A stretch of 64,000 nt of DNA from Brevinema_A sp051647535 (GTDB lineage Bacteria > Spirochaetota > Brevinematia > Brevinematales > Brevinemataceae): the NCBI GenBank assembly GCA_051647535.1, contig JBOFEA010000002.1, positions 26,170-90,169 of the forward strand, given 5' to 3'. This document shows, piece by piece, positions 8,283 through 15,321 of this stretch (its first letter is position 1; every line of letters starts with the position of its first letter). The notes under the pieces were generated by a model. The model was not told the DNA's origin. It did not search any database and saw only the letters and a program-made list of their open reading frames with translations. Made by a program: the position numbers and the translations under genes.

Positions 8283-9451
8283 TACCTAAAATACCACAAG
8301 ATCTTGAATCATGGATTATAGATATTCGAAGAGATTTTCATATGCATCCAGAACTAGGATTTGAAGAATTCCGTACTTCTGAAAAAATCAAAGCATATCT
8401 TGCTGATCTCAATATCCCATACAAATCATCAGCAAAAACAGGCATTATTGGTGAAATCAAAGGAAAAGACTCTTCTATTACGATAGCGCTGCGTGCTGAT
8501 ATCGATGCTCTTCCTATTGAAGAACTAAATGACTGTGCTTACAAATCTCAAATCAAAGGTAAAATGCATGCGTGCGGACATGATGCGCATACAGCTATTC
8601 TATTGGGAGTAGCAAAAGCATGTGTAGCAACCCTTCCACCTTGTAATATCCGATTAATATTTCAACCGGCAGAAGAAACCGACGGTGGTGCCGTACCTAT
8701 GATCGAAGAAGGTGTATTAACCAATGTAAACGGAATTCTCGGACTGCATGTAGATTCTGCTATTAATACAGGAACGATAGGTATTAAATACGGATATATG
8801 AATGCCGCATCAGATATGATTACCATTAAATTATTCGGTACCAAAGGGCACGGAGCTTATCCAAAAGGAACTGTAGACTGTATTGTGATAGCAGCGGCAG
8901 TAATTAATAATCTTCAAAGTATTGTCAGTAGAAATATAGATGCAAGAGAATCCGTTGTATTGACATTAGGGTCAATTTCCGGAGGAACCGCAAGAAATAT
9001 TATTTGTGATGAAGTCACTATTGAAGGTACTATCCGTACCCTTAATGCAGAACTTAGAGAATTAGTCAATCAACGAGCAGAAGAAATTATTTCCCTGACT
9101 GCACAAGCTTTTGGAGGACGTAGTAGCTATATAAGAAACAAAGGTTATACAGCATTACTCAACGATGATAATATTGTTGATTTAATTAAAAAAAATGGAG
9201 AAAATTTATTAGGCTTAAGTAATATTCATATTAAACAACAACCTAATATGGGTGTAGAAGATTTTGCCTATTACTTGGAGAAAGTTCCAGGTGCATTTTT
9301 TTACCTAGGCGTACGAAACGAAAATAAAAATATTACAGCTCCTGCACATAATGAATATTTTGATATTGACGAATCTGCGCTAATCATCGGTGTAAAAATG
9401 CAGTTAGCAAATATATCTTCGCTATACACGTATTTAAAACACTTGGATTAA
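8279..9451 (+). CDS. M20-family amidohydrolase (zinc amino-acylase/peptidase)
   Basis: Metal-dependent amidase, 390 aa, of the hippurate hydrolase / N-acyl-amino-acid deacylase subgroup. Metal-binding motifs are MHACGHDAHTA (about 97-107), AEETDGGA and GLHVD; the dimerisation 'lid' lies at about 180-290, and the last ligand His is in APAHNEYFDI. It overlaps ldcA by 4 bases, which suggests a joint role in degrading murein peptides or other amides, but the substrate cannot be told from sequence. Confidence 0.85.
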   Translation: MIPKIPQDLESWIIDIRRDFHMHPELGFEEFRTSEKIKAYLADLNIPYKSSAKTGIIGEIKGKDSSITIALRADIDALPIEELNDCAYKSQIKGKMHACGHDAHTAILLGVAKACVATLPPCNIRLIFQPAEETDGGAVPMIEEGVLTNVNGILGLHVDSAINTGTIGIKYGYMNAASDMITIKLFGTKGHGAYPKGTVDCIVIAAAVINNLQSIVSRNIDARESVVLTLGSISGGTARNIICDEVTIEGTIRTLNAELRELVNQRAEEIISLTAQAFGGRSSYIRNKGYTALLNDDNIVDLIKKNGENLLGLSNIHIKQQPNMGVEDFAYYLEKVPGAFFYLGVRNENKNITAPAHNEYFDIDESALIIGVKMQLANISSLYTYLKHLD

Positions 9452-9459
9452 AATTATTG

Positions 9460-9488
9460 TTGACTAGCCCTTGAATTGTGATTATGTT
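9460..9488 (+). promoter_or_regulatory. Promoter of the flavodoxin-fold oxidoreductase pair
   Basis: TTGACT (9460-9465) and TATGTT (9483-9488) are separated by 17 bases, right after the amidohydrolase stop, so the two oxidoreductases are expressed independently of ldcA. Confidence 0.6.
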
Positions 9489-9511
9489 TTTATAGACAAA
9501 CAAATTCAAGG
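9469..9511. promoter_or_regulatory. 9-bp inverted repeat, candidate operator
   Basis: Perfect arms ccttgaatt (9469-9477) and aattcaagg (9503-9511) lie 25 bases apart. The left arm is inside the promoter spacer and the right arm runs into the ribosome site of the first oxidoreductase, a placement expected for a repressor site controlling this pair. Confidence 0.45.
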
Positions 9512-9518
9512 AGTTAAT

Positions 9519-10052
9519 ATGAAAAAAGCTTGTTTATGGTTTTCTCATCCATTTTTTGAAAATTCAAGAGCCAATAAAGAAATCTTGAAAAATCTTTGTG
9601 CCCAGCATAGTATTCTGCCTATTAGACATATTGATCACTTGTATCCTGATTTTAAAATCGATATAGCAACTGAACAAAACACTTTATTAGAAACAGAATT
9701 AATTATTCTGCAATTTCCTATATTTTGGTACAGTCCTCCATCTTCAATGGTCAACTGGATTGATAATGTATTAACATATAATTTTGCATTTGGTCCAAAA
9801 GGTGATCTATTGCAGAATAAAGAATTAATTATCTCCATTACTTTAGGAAGTACACAAGAATCCTATTCCCATGCAGGAAAAAATGCTCATACCATTCAAG
9901 AATATCTATACGGACTAACCCAGCTTTCTATATATTGTAAAATGAATCTACTGGGAATTGTTGCAAGTTATGGTTATACCGCAGATATAGATGATGAACA
10001 GAGAGAAATGCAAACAAAAGAACATGTAAACAAATTATTACAGTTAATATAA
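9519..10052 (+). CDS. Flavodoxin-fold NAD(P)H:quinone oxidoreductase, copy 1
   Basis: Probable FMN- or FAD-binding two-electron reductase of the KefF/MdaB/NQO type (177 aa). The N-terminal beta strand with SHPFFENSRANKEIL forms the flavin phosphate loop, followed by LETELIILQFPIFWYSPPSSMVNWID and FGPKGDLLQNKELII, all typical of the family. ATG at 9519 is chosen because of the AAGGAG site 7 bases upstream; a TTG 16 codons earlier lacks one. The next gene is a paralogue. Likely roles are quinone or xenobiotic detoxification or redox balance; the substrate is unknown. Confidence 0.82.
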   Translation: MKKACLWFSHPFFENSRANKEILKNLCAQHSILPIRHIDHLYPDFKIDIATEQNTLLETELIILQFPIFWYSPPSSMVNWIDNVLTYNFAFGPKGDLLQNKELIISITLGSTQESYSHAGKNAHTIQEYLYGLTQLSIYCKMNLLGIVASYGYTADIDDEQREMQTKEHVNKLLQLI

Positions 10053-10069
10053 TATGTTAAGGAATAACT

Positions 10070-10606
10070 ATGAAAAAAGTTGGTGTATGGCTATCTCACC
10101 CTTATTTTGAAGATTCAATAGCAAACAAAGAAATTATAAACCATATTGCTTCAGAGCATCCTGAAATAAGTATCAGAAACATAGATAATTTATACCCAAA
10201 ATTTCAAGTGGATGTGAATTCTGAACAAAACACCTTAATTAATACAGACGTGATTATTTTACAGTTTCCTTTATGCTGGTATAATGTACCTGCAGCATTA
10301 AAAAATTGGATTGATAGAGTATTAACATATAATTTTGTTTTTGAAGAAACAGAAAAAAAATTAAAAGGAAAAGATTTGATTATCTCTATAACAGTTGGAG
10401 ATAAAGAAGGTGATTTTTCAAAAACAGGACGAATCGGCCATTCTTTAGAAGAATATTTCTTATCTTTTATTCAGTTTGCTTCCGAAAGTGGAATGAATTA
10501 CAAAGGAATTACAGCACTCTATGGATGCAAAAACGAAATAATAGAAATCAATGAATTACAACAAGCAGCACGTAATCATGCAGACAAACTAGTACAAATG
10601 ATTTAA
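10070..10606 (+). CDS. Flavodoxin-fold NAD(P)H:quinone oxidoreductase, copy 2
   Basis: Paralogue of the gene 17 bases upstream, 178 aa, colinear throughout: SHPYFEDSIANKEII, NTDVIILQFPLCWYNVPAALKNWIDRVLTYNF and the SKTGRIGHSLEEYF region match the first copy with many substitutions, so the duplication is old. AAGGAA precedes the ATG. The bidirectional hairpin at 10651-10677 ends the two-gene transcript. The copies may form heterodimers, as the family is dimeric; this is inference. Confidence 0.82.
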   Translation: MKKVGVWLSHPYFEDSIANKEIINHIASEHPEISIRNIDNLYPKFQVDVNSEQNTLINTDVIILQFPLCWYNVPAALKNWIDRVLTYNFVFEETEKKLKGKDLIISITVGDKEGDFSKTGRIGHSLEEYFLSFIQFASESGMNYKGITALYGCKNEIIEINELQQAARNHADKLVQMI

Positions 10607-10650
10607 ATTTGTTATTAGATAGATAACAATAGATTTTTCAAAAATAAAAA

Positions 10651-10677
10651 AAAGGATGCTTACGCATCCTTTTTTTT
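10651..10677. terminator. Bidirectional rho-independent terminator
   Basis: Stem ggatgc/gcatcc (10654-10659, 10664-10669) with loop ttac, extended by flanking A and T runs, separates the oxidoreductase pair from the converging lipoprotein gene. The same hairpin recurs at 11701-11727. Confidence 0.85.
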
Positions 10678-11272
10678 AAAGTTCTATAGCTCTAATAATT
10701 TTAGCACTATAACTCGTAGTAAAGAATTTATAATGCCAAAATCCTTGTATAATAAATTCGCGCGACTCAGGAAATACAGAATCTTGCAATTTTTGAACAT
10801 GCCAAGGATTAGATCCTGATTGTGCTTCAGCAAAACCAAGAGAAACTCTATTATCAGATGTGTAAAAAGGATCCATAATATATACCAAAAAATGAGTCAC
10901 GTTTCTTGGCCATGTTGCAGTTGTCTGACCATTTTTAGGAATAAAGTATGAACAAGTGAATTTCTTACCAGGAAGATTTCGAGGGTACAAAAAATCGTCA
11001 ATCGGATAAACCATCTGCTCATTATTAAAAAGTGCAAAGAAACCTGTTTTATACTCTACCAGAGGATATACAACAACATAAGGCTTATATATTGCTCCTG
11101 TATACTTCATATTGTCCTTAAAAGTATAAGTATCCATATCTATTTGTCTTCCTGACTTAGATATTACAGTTTGTTCTTCTGAACTATTCGATGTCATATA
11201 TTCTGTTTTATCACCTGTTACTGAACAGGCATTAAAAATTAACAGAATAAAAAGAATCAACATTTTTTTCAT
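10676..11272 (-). CDS. Lipoprotein of unknown function, copy 1
   Basis: A 198-aa protein with a lipoprotein signal peptide (LLIFNAC, Cys 16), so it should be anchored to an envelope membrane. After a polar linker it has a beta-rich domain with YTGAIYKPYVVVYPLVE, FFALFNNEQ, SYFIPKNGQTTATWP and VTHFLVYIMD. I do not recognise the family. It is closely related to the protein encoded at 11725-12342, and both arose from one local duplication. It is driven by a strong promoter of its own and ends at the hairpin at 10651. Confidence 0.8.
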   Translation of the reverse strand: MKKMLILFILLIFNACSVTGDKTEYMTSNSSEEQTVISKSGRQIDMDTYTFKDNMKYTGAIYKPYVVVYPLVEYKTGFFALFNNEQMVYPIDDFLYPRNLPGKKFTCSYFIPKNGQTTATWPRNVTHFLVYIMDPFYTSDNRVSLGFAEAQSGSNPWHVQKLQDSVFPESREFIIQGFWHYKFFTTSYSAKIIRAIEL

Positions 11273-11305
11273 GATTCTTACTCCTAAAATTTATTATATT
11301 AAATA

Positions 11306-11334
11306 AGTATATAACACTATATATATTGTGTCAA
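11306..11334 (-). promoter_or_regulatory. Promoter of lipoprotein copy 1
   Basis: On the minus strand TTGACA (11334-11329) and TATACT (11311-11306) are 17 bases apart, close to consensus. An AGGAG ribosome site follows before the start codon at 11272. Confidence 0.75.
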
Positions 11335-11369
11335 TTTATTTTTATATTAAAATTATATTGATATACTCT

Positions 11370-11684
11370 TTTTCGCTATCATGGATACTATCGCAGAATT
11401 GTCAATAACACTAGAATTAGCTAAGTTAGACAAATCTGGTGCTTCCCCCTGAAATTCAAGTTTCCCAAGTGAAACAAGTCAAAAGTATTTATGTATCTGT
11501 TGACGATTTTCCACTTGCAACCATAGATAAATCAAACCATCTCATTGTAGAAAATGTAGTAGATCTTCAGGATTATTTAATAAGAACACTTTTATTAACC
11601 TACTAAAAAAGTAAAAGTAGATTTTATTATGTTCGACATGGGATCATAGAGACAGTAATTTCACATTAGAGTAGTAGAATTTGG
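11370..11684 (+). pseudogene. Decayed guaB fragment
   Basis: This stretch aligns with intact guaB 12672-12995 (about codons 41-148) at the nucleotide level. Examples are the shared atggatact, gaattgtcaat, actagaattagctaagtta and caagtgaaacaagtcaaaag runs and the bases coding for SVDDF. It has no start codon or promoter, a deletion near 11440-11455, internal stops (for example TGA at about 11450 and TAG in the later part) and no 3' half, so it is dead. It records the truncation of an upstream guaB copy after tandem duplication. Confidence 0.87.
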
Positions 11685-11700
11685 AAAAATAGAAATAAAA

Positions 11701-11727
11701 AAAGGATGCTTACGCATCCTTTTTTTA
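11701..11727. terminator. Rho-independent terminator, second copy
   Basis: Stem ggatgc/gcatcc (11704-11709, 11714-11719), loop ttac, flanked by A and T runs. It is identical in core to the hairpin at 10651 and terminates lipoprotein copy 2. Confidence 0.83.
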
Positions 11728-12342
11728 CATTTCAAAAGTTCTAATAATTTTAGCTTTATAGGTTGTAAAAAAGATTTTATACTTCCAAGTTCCTCGTATG
11801 GCAAATTCCCGCGACTCAGGAAATGTGGAATCTTGCAATTTTTGAACATACCAAGGATCAGATCCTGATTGTGCCTTAGCTAAACCAAGAGAAATTCTAT
11901 TAATAGATGTATAAAAAGTATCCATAATATACACCACAAAATGAGTCACTTCACTTGGCCATTCTACAGTTGTTTGACCATTTTTAGGAATAAAGTATGA
12001 ATAGCGGATAGTTGAATCAGGAAGCCTACCAGGTCGTACCCAACTAGAAATCGGATAATTTATCTGGTCGTTATTAAAAAGTGCAAAGCAACCTGGGCTA
12101 ATCTCTACAATAGGGTATACAACAACATAAGGCTTATATATTGCTCCTGTATACTGCATATAGTCCGTGAAAGTATAAGTATTCATAGCTTTTGGTCTTC
12201 CTGACTTAGACATTGCAATTTGTTCTTCCGAACTATTCACTGAATTTTCAAAACCATCCGATGTCATATATGCTGTTTTATCACCGGCTACTGAACAGGC
12301 GTTAAACATTAACAGCATAAAAAGAATAAACATTTTTTTCAT
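11725..12342 (-). CDS. Lipoprotein of unknown function, copy 2
   Basis: Paralogue of the 10676-11272 lipoprotein, 205 aa, with the same signal peptide style (LLMFNAC) and the same landmarks: YTGAIYKPYVVVYPIVE, CFALFNNDQ, SYFIPKNGQTTVEWP, HFVVYIMDTFYTS. Start 12342 is set by an AGGAG site; an upstream in-frame start would reach into the promoter. Differences cluster in the N-terminal linker (an inserted DGFENSV segment) and in the central loop, as expected for surface-exposed proteins diverging after duplication. Function unknown. Confidence 0.8.
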   Translation of the reverse strand: MKKMFILFMLLMFNACSVAGDKTAYMTSDGFENSVNSSEEQIAMSKSGRPKAMNTYTFTDYMQYTGAIYKPYVVVYPIVEISPGCFALFNNDQINYPISSWVRPGRLPDSTIRYSYFIPKNGQTTVEWPSEVTHFVVYIMDTFYTSINRISLGLAKAQSGSDPWYVQKLQDSTFPESREFAIRGTWKYKIFFTTYKAKIIRTFEM

Positions 12343-12369
12343 GATTCTTACTCCTAAAAATTTATTATA

Positions 12370-12416
12370 TATATATAATGTTATATACTTATATAACATT
12401 ATATATAAAATGTCAA
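12370..12416 (-). promoter_or_regulatory. Promoter of lipoprotein copy 2 with large palindrome
   Basis: On the minus strand TTGACA (12416-12411) and TATAAG (12393-12388) are 17 bases apart. A 38-base inverted repeat (12370-12407, 17-bp arms around actt) covers the -10 and the likely start of transcription. It is largely AT, so it may be an operator or simply a cruciform-prone stretch. Confidence 0.55.
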
Positions 12417-12490
12417 TCTATTTTTTATATTTAAATGATATTAATACATTCTTACAAGTACAATAAATGTAAACTTGATATAGATAATAC

Positions 12491-12519
12491 TTGACAAATT
12501 AAAAAAAATAAAATATAAT
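12491..12519 (+). promoter_or_regulatory. Promoter of guaB-guaA
   Basis: Perfect consensus TTGACA (12491-12496), 17-base spacer, TATAAT (12514-12519), 31 bases before the guaB start codon. This is the strongest promoter by eye in the window. Confidence 0.88.
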
Positions 12520-12549
12520 ATATTGAATCTAATAAAAAGGATTCACGTT

Positions 12550-13659
12550 ATGTTTCAAAAATATTACAGTTATGATGACGTACTTTTTGTACCTAATTAT
12601 ACAGACTTTTCACTAGAAGAAATATCTCTTGAAACACATCTTGTTGGTGATATTTTTTTAAAAATTCCTATTATTTCCGCTGCAATGGATACTGTCACAG
12701 AATTGTCAATGGCACTAGAATTAGCTAAGTTAGGTGGAGCTGGTGTTATCCATAGAAATCTTCCTCCAGAAATTCAAGCTTCCCAAGTGAAACAAGTCAA
12801 AAGTGTTTCCGTATCTGTTGACGATTTTCCGCTTGCAACCTTAGATAAATCCAACCATCTTATTGTAGGAGCTGCAGTATCTCCTCAGGATTATTTAATA
12901 AGAATGCCTTTATTAGCTGAAGCGGGAGTAGATTTTGTTGTGTTCGATGTGGCTCATGGAGACAGTAAATTTACATTAGAAGCAATTGAAGATTGTAAGA
13001 ACAAATTTCCGATTTATGTCATTGGAGGCAACGCTGCAACCAAAGACGGAAGCAAACGATTGATTGATGTGGGATCAGATGCTGTTAAGATTGGTGTTGG
13101 AGCCGGTTCGATTTGTACCACAAGAATTATCTGCGGTATCGGAGTTCCACAGCTTTCAGCTGTTTTAGAGTGTGCTGAAGAATGTAAAAAACATAATATT
13201 CCATCTATTGCCGACGGAGGATTAAGATATTCCGGAGATATTGTAAAAGCACTAGGTGCCGGTTCCAACCTTGTTATGTTAGGAAATATGCTTGCTGTTG
13301 CAGAAGAAGCTGCAGGAGAAAATGTAGAATTTCAAGGACGTATCTATAAGCGTTATCGAGGAATGGGTTCTATGGATGCTATCGCTCAAGGCGGAGCAGG
13401 ACGTTATCAAGTCGAAAAAAATAAACCTATTGTTCCTGAAGGTGTAGAAGGACTTCTCCCTTGTGAAGGAAAATTAGAAGCAATTTTATATCAAATTACC
13501 ACAGGCATTAAAAAAGGAATGTGGTACTGCGGATGTAAAACAATGTCAGAGTTAAAAGATTATAAGCAGTTTATTGAAATTTCTTCTGCTGGCCTGCAGG
13601 AATCACATGCCCATGATCTTTCAAATATTAAAGCTGCACCCAATTATAAACGTTATTAA
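12550..13659 (+). CDS. guaB: IMP dehydrogenase lacking CBS domains
   Basis: Oxidises IMP to XMP with NAD+, the committed step to GMP. The 369-aa protein has the TIM-barrel catalytic core: AAMDTVT, IGGNAAT, catalytic loop GAGSICTTR with Cys189, ADGG, RYRGMGS and the mobile-flap Arg285-Tyr286 in GAGRYQ. The roughly 110-residue tandem CBS module normally inserted after about residue 90 is absent, replaced by a short linker, as in the Borrelia enzyme. ATG at 12550 has AAGGA upstream; an earlier TTG is less likely. guaA follows directly. A dead partial copy lies upstream at 11370. Confidence 0.93.
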   Translation: MFQKYYSYDDVLFVPNYTDFSLEEISLETHLVGDIFLKIPIISAAMDTVTELSMALELAKLGGAGVIHRNLPPEIQASQVKQVKSVSVSVDDFPLATLDKSNHLIVGAAVSPQDYLIRMPLLAEAGVDFVVFDVAHGDSKFTLEAIEDCKNKFPIYVIGGNAATKDGSKRLIDVGSDAVKIGVGAGSICTTRIICGIGVPQLSAVLECAEECKKHNIPSIADGGLRYSGDIVKALGAGSNLVMLGNMLAVAEEAAGENVEFQGRIYKRYRGMGSMDAIAQGGAGRYQVEKNKPIVPEGVEGLLPCEGKLEAILYQITTGIKKGMWYCGCKTMSELKDYKQFIEISSAGLQESHAHDLSNIKAAPNYKRY

Positions 13660-13676
13660 TGAGGTATTCTGAAAAT

Positions 13677-15233
13677 ATGAAAGAACACATACTTATCTTA
13701 GATTTCGGAAGCCAATCTACTCACTTGATTGCAAGACGATTAAATGATTTAGGATTTGAAGCTCACATTTCCCCCCCTACATTGACTGCAGAAGAAATTA
13801 CAAAACATTCCCCTAAAGGAATTATTTTTTCAGGATCTCCGGATTCTGTCTATGAAGAAAATGCATTAAATTATGATACAAACATTCTCGACTTGAATAT
13901 ACCTAAACTAGGAATCTGCTATGGTTTTCAGTGTACTGTTAATAATCTTAACGGTAAAGTTGAAAGCTCTTCCGTACGTGAATACGGTGAATGTCCTGTT
14001 TCTATTATAGAATCATCACCCATCTTCACCAATCTTCCTAACATATTTACAACTTGGATGTCGCACGGCGATAGTATTGTTGAATTATCCGAACACTTTT
14101 CTTTACTTGCTGAATCCAACAACCATCCTGCAGCTGCTTATTGTTCGAAATTTCAATTTTGGGGATTGCAGTTTCATCCGGAATTATCGCACTCTGAATG
14201 TGGTAAAGAAATTTTAAACAATTTTGCAGAACATATCTGCGGTTTATCCAAAAATAATAACACCATGGATGCTCTCGTTTCACAAATTACCACTTCTATT
14301 CAAAATCAAATAGGAGACAATCCTGTATTAATTTTGGTATCAGGCGGAGTTGATTCCACAGTGGCAGCAGCTCTTCTCTTGAAAAGTTTAGATCCTAGCA
14401 ACGTTCATTTAATGTATATCGACACGGGATTAATGAGAAAAAATGAAACAGAAGAAATTAAACATATTTTATCACAACTTCAAGGAAAGCATATTCATAT
14501 TATCCGTGCAGAAGATGAATTTCTCAATGCACTAACAGAAATTTCCGATCCTGAAGAAAAAAGAAACATTATTGGAGATTTATTTGTATCTATCACCATA
14601 CGTGAAGTAAAAAAACTAGGACTACCACAAGATTTCTATTTGGCTCAAGGCACATTGTATACTGATCTTATTGAATCCGGTCAAGGTGTAGGAGCTAATG
14701 CCAAAGCAATCAAAAGCCATCATAACGTGAATTCTCCTTTAATTAAAGCAAAGCGGGAATCAGGTAAACTATTAGAACCTTTAAAAGATCTATATAAAGA
14801 TAATGCAAGACAATTAGGACTTTATCTTGGACTTCCGGAACAGCTGATTTACCGCCATCCGTTCCCCGGCCCCGGATTAGGGGTTCGCATTCTAGGCGAA
14901 ATAACCAAAGAAAAATGTTTGATTCTTCAAAAAGCAGATGCTATTTATTTGGAAGAGCTTCATAAACGAAATTTATACCATCAAATTTGGCAGGCATTTG
15001 CAGTATTAATTCCTGTAAAAACAGTAGGAGTAGTAGGAGATATAAGGAGATACGGTTATTCTATTGCTCTACGAGCGGTAAATTCCTCTGACGGTGTCAG
15101 TGCCGACATTTTTGACTTTCCAATGAAGGATCTTAAAGAAATTTCCTCTCGCATTACCAATGAAATTACAGAAGTTTCACGCGTTGTTTATGATATTTCT
15201 TCAAAACCCCCTGCAACTATTGAATGGGAATAA
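13677..15233 (+). CDS. guaA: GMP synthase (glutamine-hydrolysing)
   Basis: Converts XMP to GMP using glutamine and ATP, 518 aa. The class I glutaminase domain at the N-terminus has LDFGSQ, the nucleophile Cys in LGICYGFQ and the His-Glu pair in LQFHPEL. The ATP-pyrophosphatase domain has the PP-loop LVSGGVDSTVAAALL, and the C-terminal dimerisation domain has RHPFPGPGLGVRI and KPPATIEWE. ATG 13677 follows a GAGGT site; an alternative ATG at 13659 overlaps the guaB stop but has no ribosome site. It forms the guanine-nucleotide operon with guaB. Confidence 0.95.
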   Translation: MKEHILILDFGSQSTHLIARRLNDLGFEAHISPPTLTAEEITKHSPKGIIFSGSPDSVYEENALNYDTNILDLNIPKLGICYGFQCTVNNLNGKVESSSVREYGECPVSIIESSPIFTNLPNIFTTWMSHGDSIVELSEHFSLLAESNNHPAAAYCSKFQFWGLQFHPELSHSECGKEILNNFAEHICGLSKNNNTMDALVSQITTSIQNQIGDNPVLILVSGGVDSTVAAALLLKSLDPSNVHLMYIDTGLMRKNETEEIKHILSQLQGKHIHIIRAEDEFLNALTEISDPEEKRNIIGDLFVSITIREVKKLGLPQDFYLAQGTLYTDLIESGQGVGANAKAIKSHHNVNSPLIKAKRESGKLLEPLKDLYKDNARQLGLYLGLPEQLIYRHPFPGPGLGVRILGEITKEKCLILQKADAIYLEELHKRNLYHQIWQAFAVLIPVKTVGVVGDIRRYGYSIALRAVNSSDGVSADIFDFPMKDLKEISSRITNEITEVSRVVYDISSKPPATIEWE

Positions 15234-15321
15234 TATCTCTAAATAATGATTTAATATTTTTATCACAGCTGATAAACTGTATATTAATTAATAACTAATT
15301 ATATTTGGAGGATTAATTTAA

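Larger units (their letters stand above)
10651..12995. repeat. Tandem duplication of terminator-lipoprotein-guaB 5' block
   Basis: Two colinear units lie side by side. Unit 1 (10651-11684) has a terminator hairpin, a lipoprotein gene on the minus strand, its promoter and a decayed piece of guaB on the plus strand. Unit 2 (11701-12995) has the same hairpin, a paralogous lipoprotein gene, its promoter and the 5' part of intact guaB. Offset between the lipoprotein ends is 1049 bases. Nucleotide identity remains obvious in the guaB piece and in the hairpins. Confidence 0.85.

Noticed and set aside
11370..11684. A second functional guaB or a short regulatory gene
   Set aside because: Stops, indels, no start codon or promoter, and no catalytic loop; best read as a fossil fragment.
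13438..13500. Apparent loss of a catalytic Arg in the EGVEG region of IMP dehydrogenase
   Set aside because: The catalytic Arg-Tyr pair is in the preceding GAGRYQ segment and is intact; the EGVEG-LL variation is not the catalytic site.
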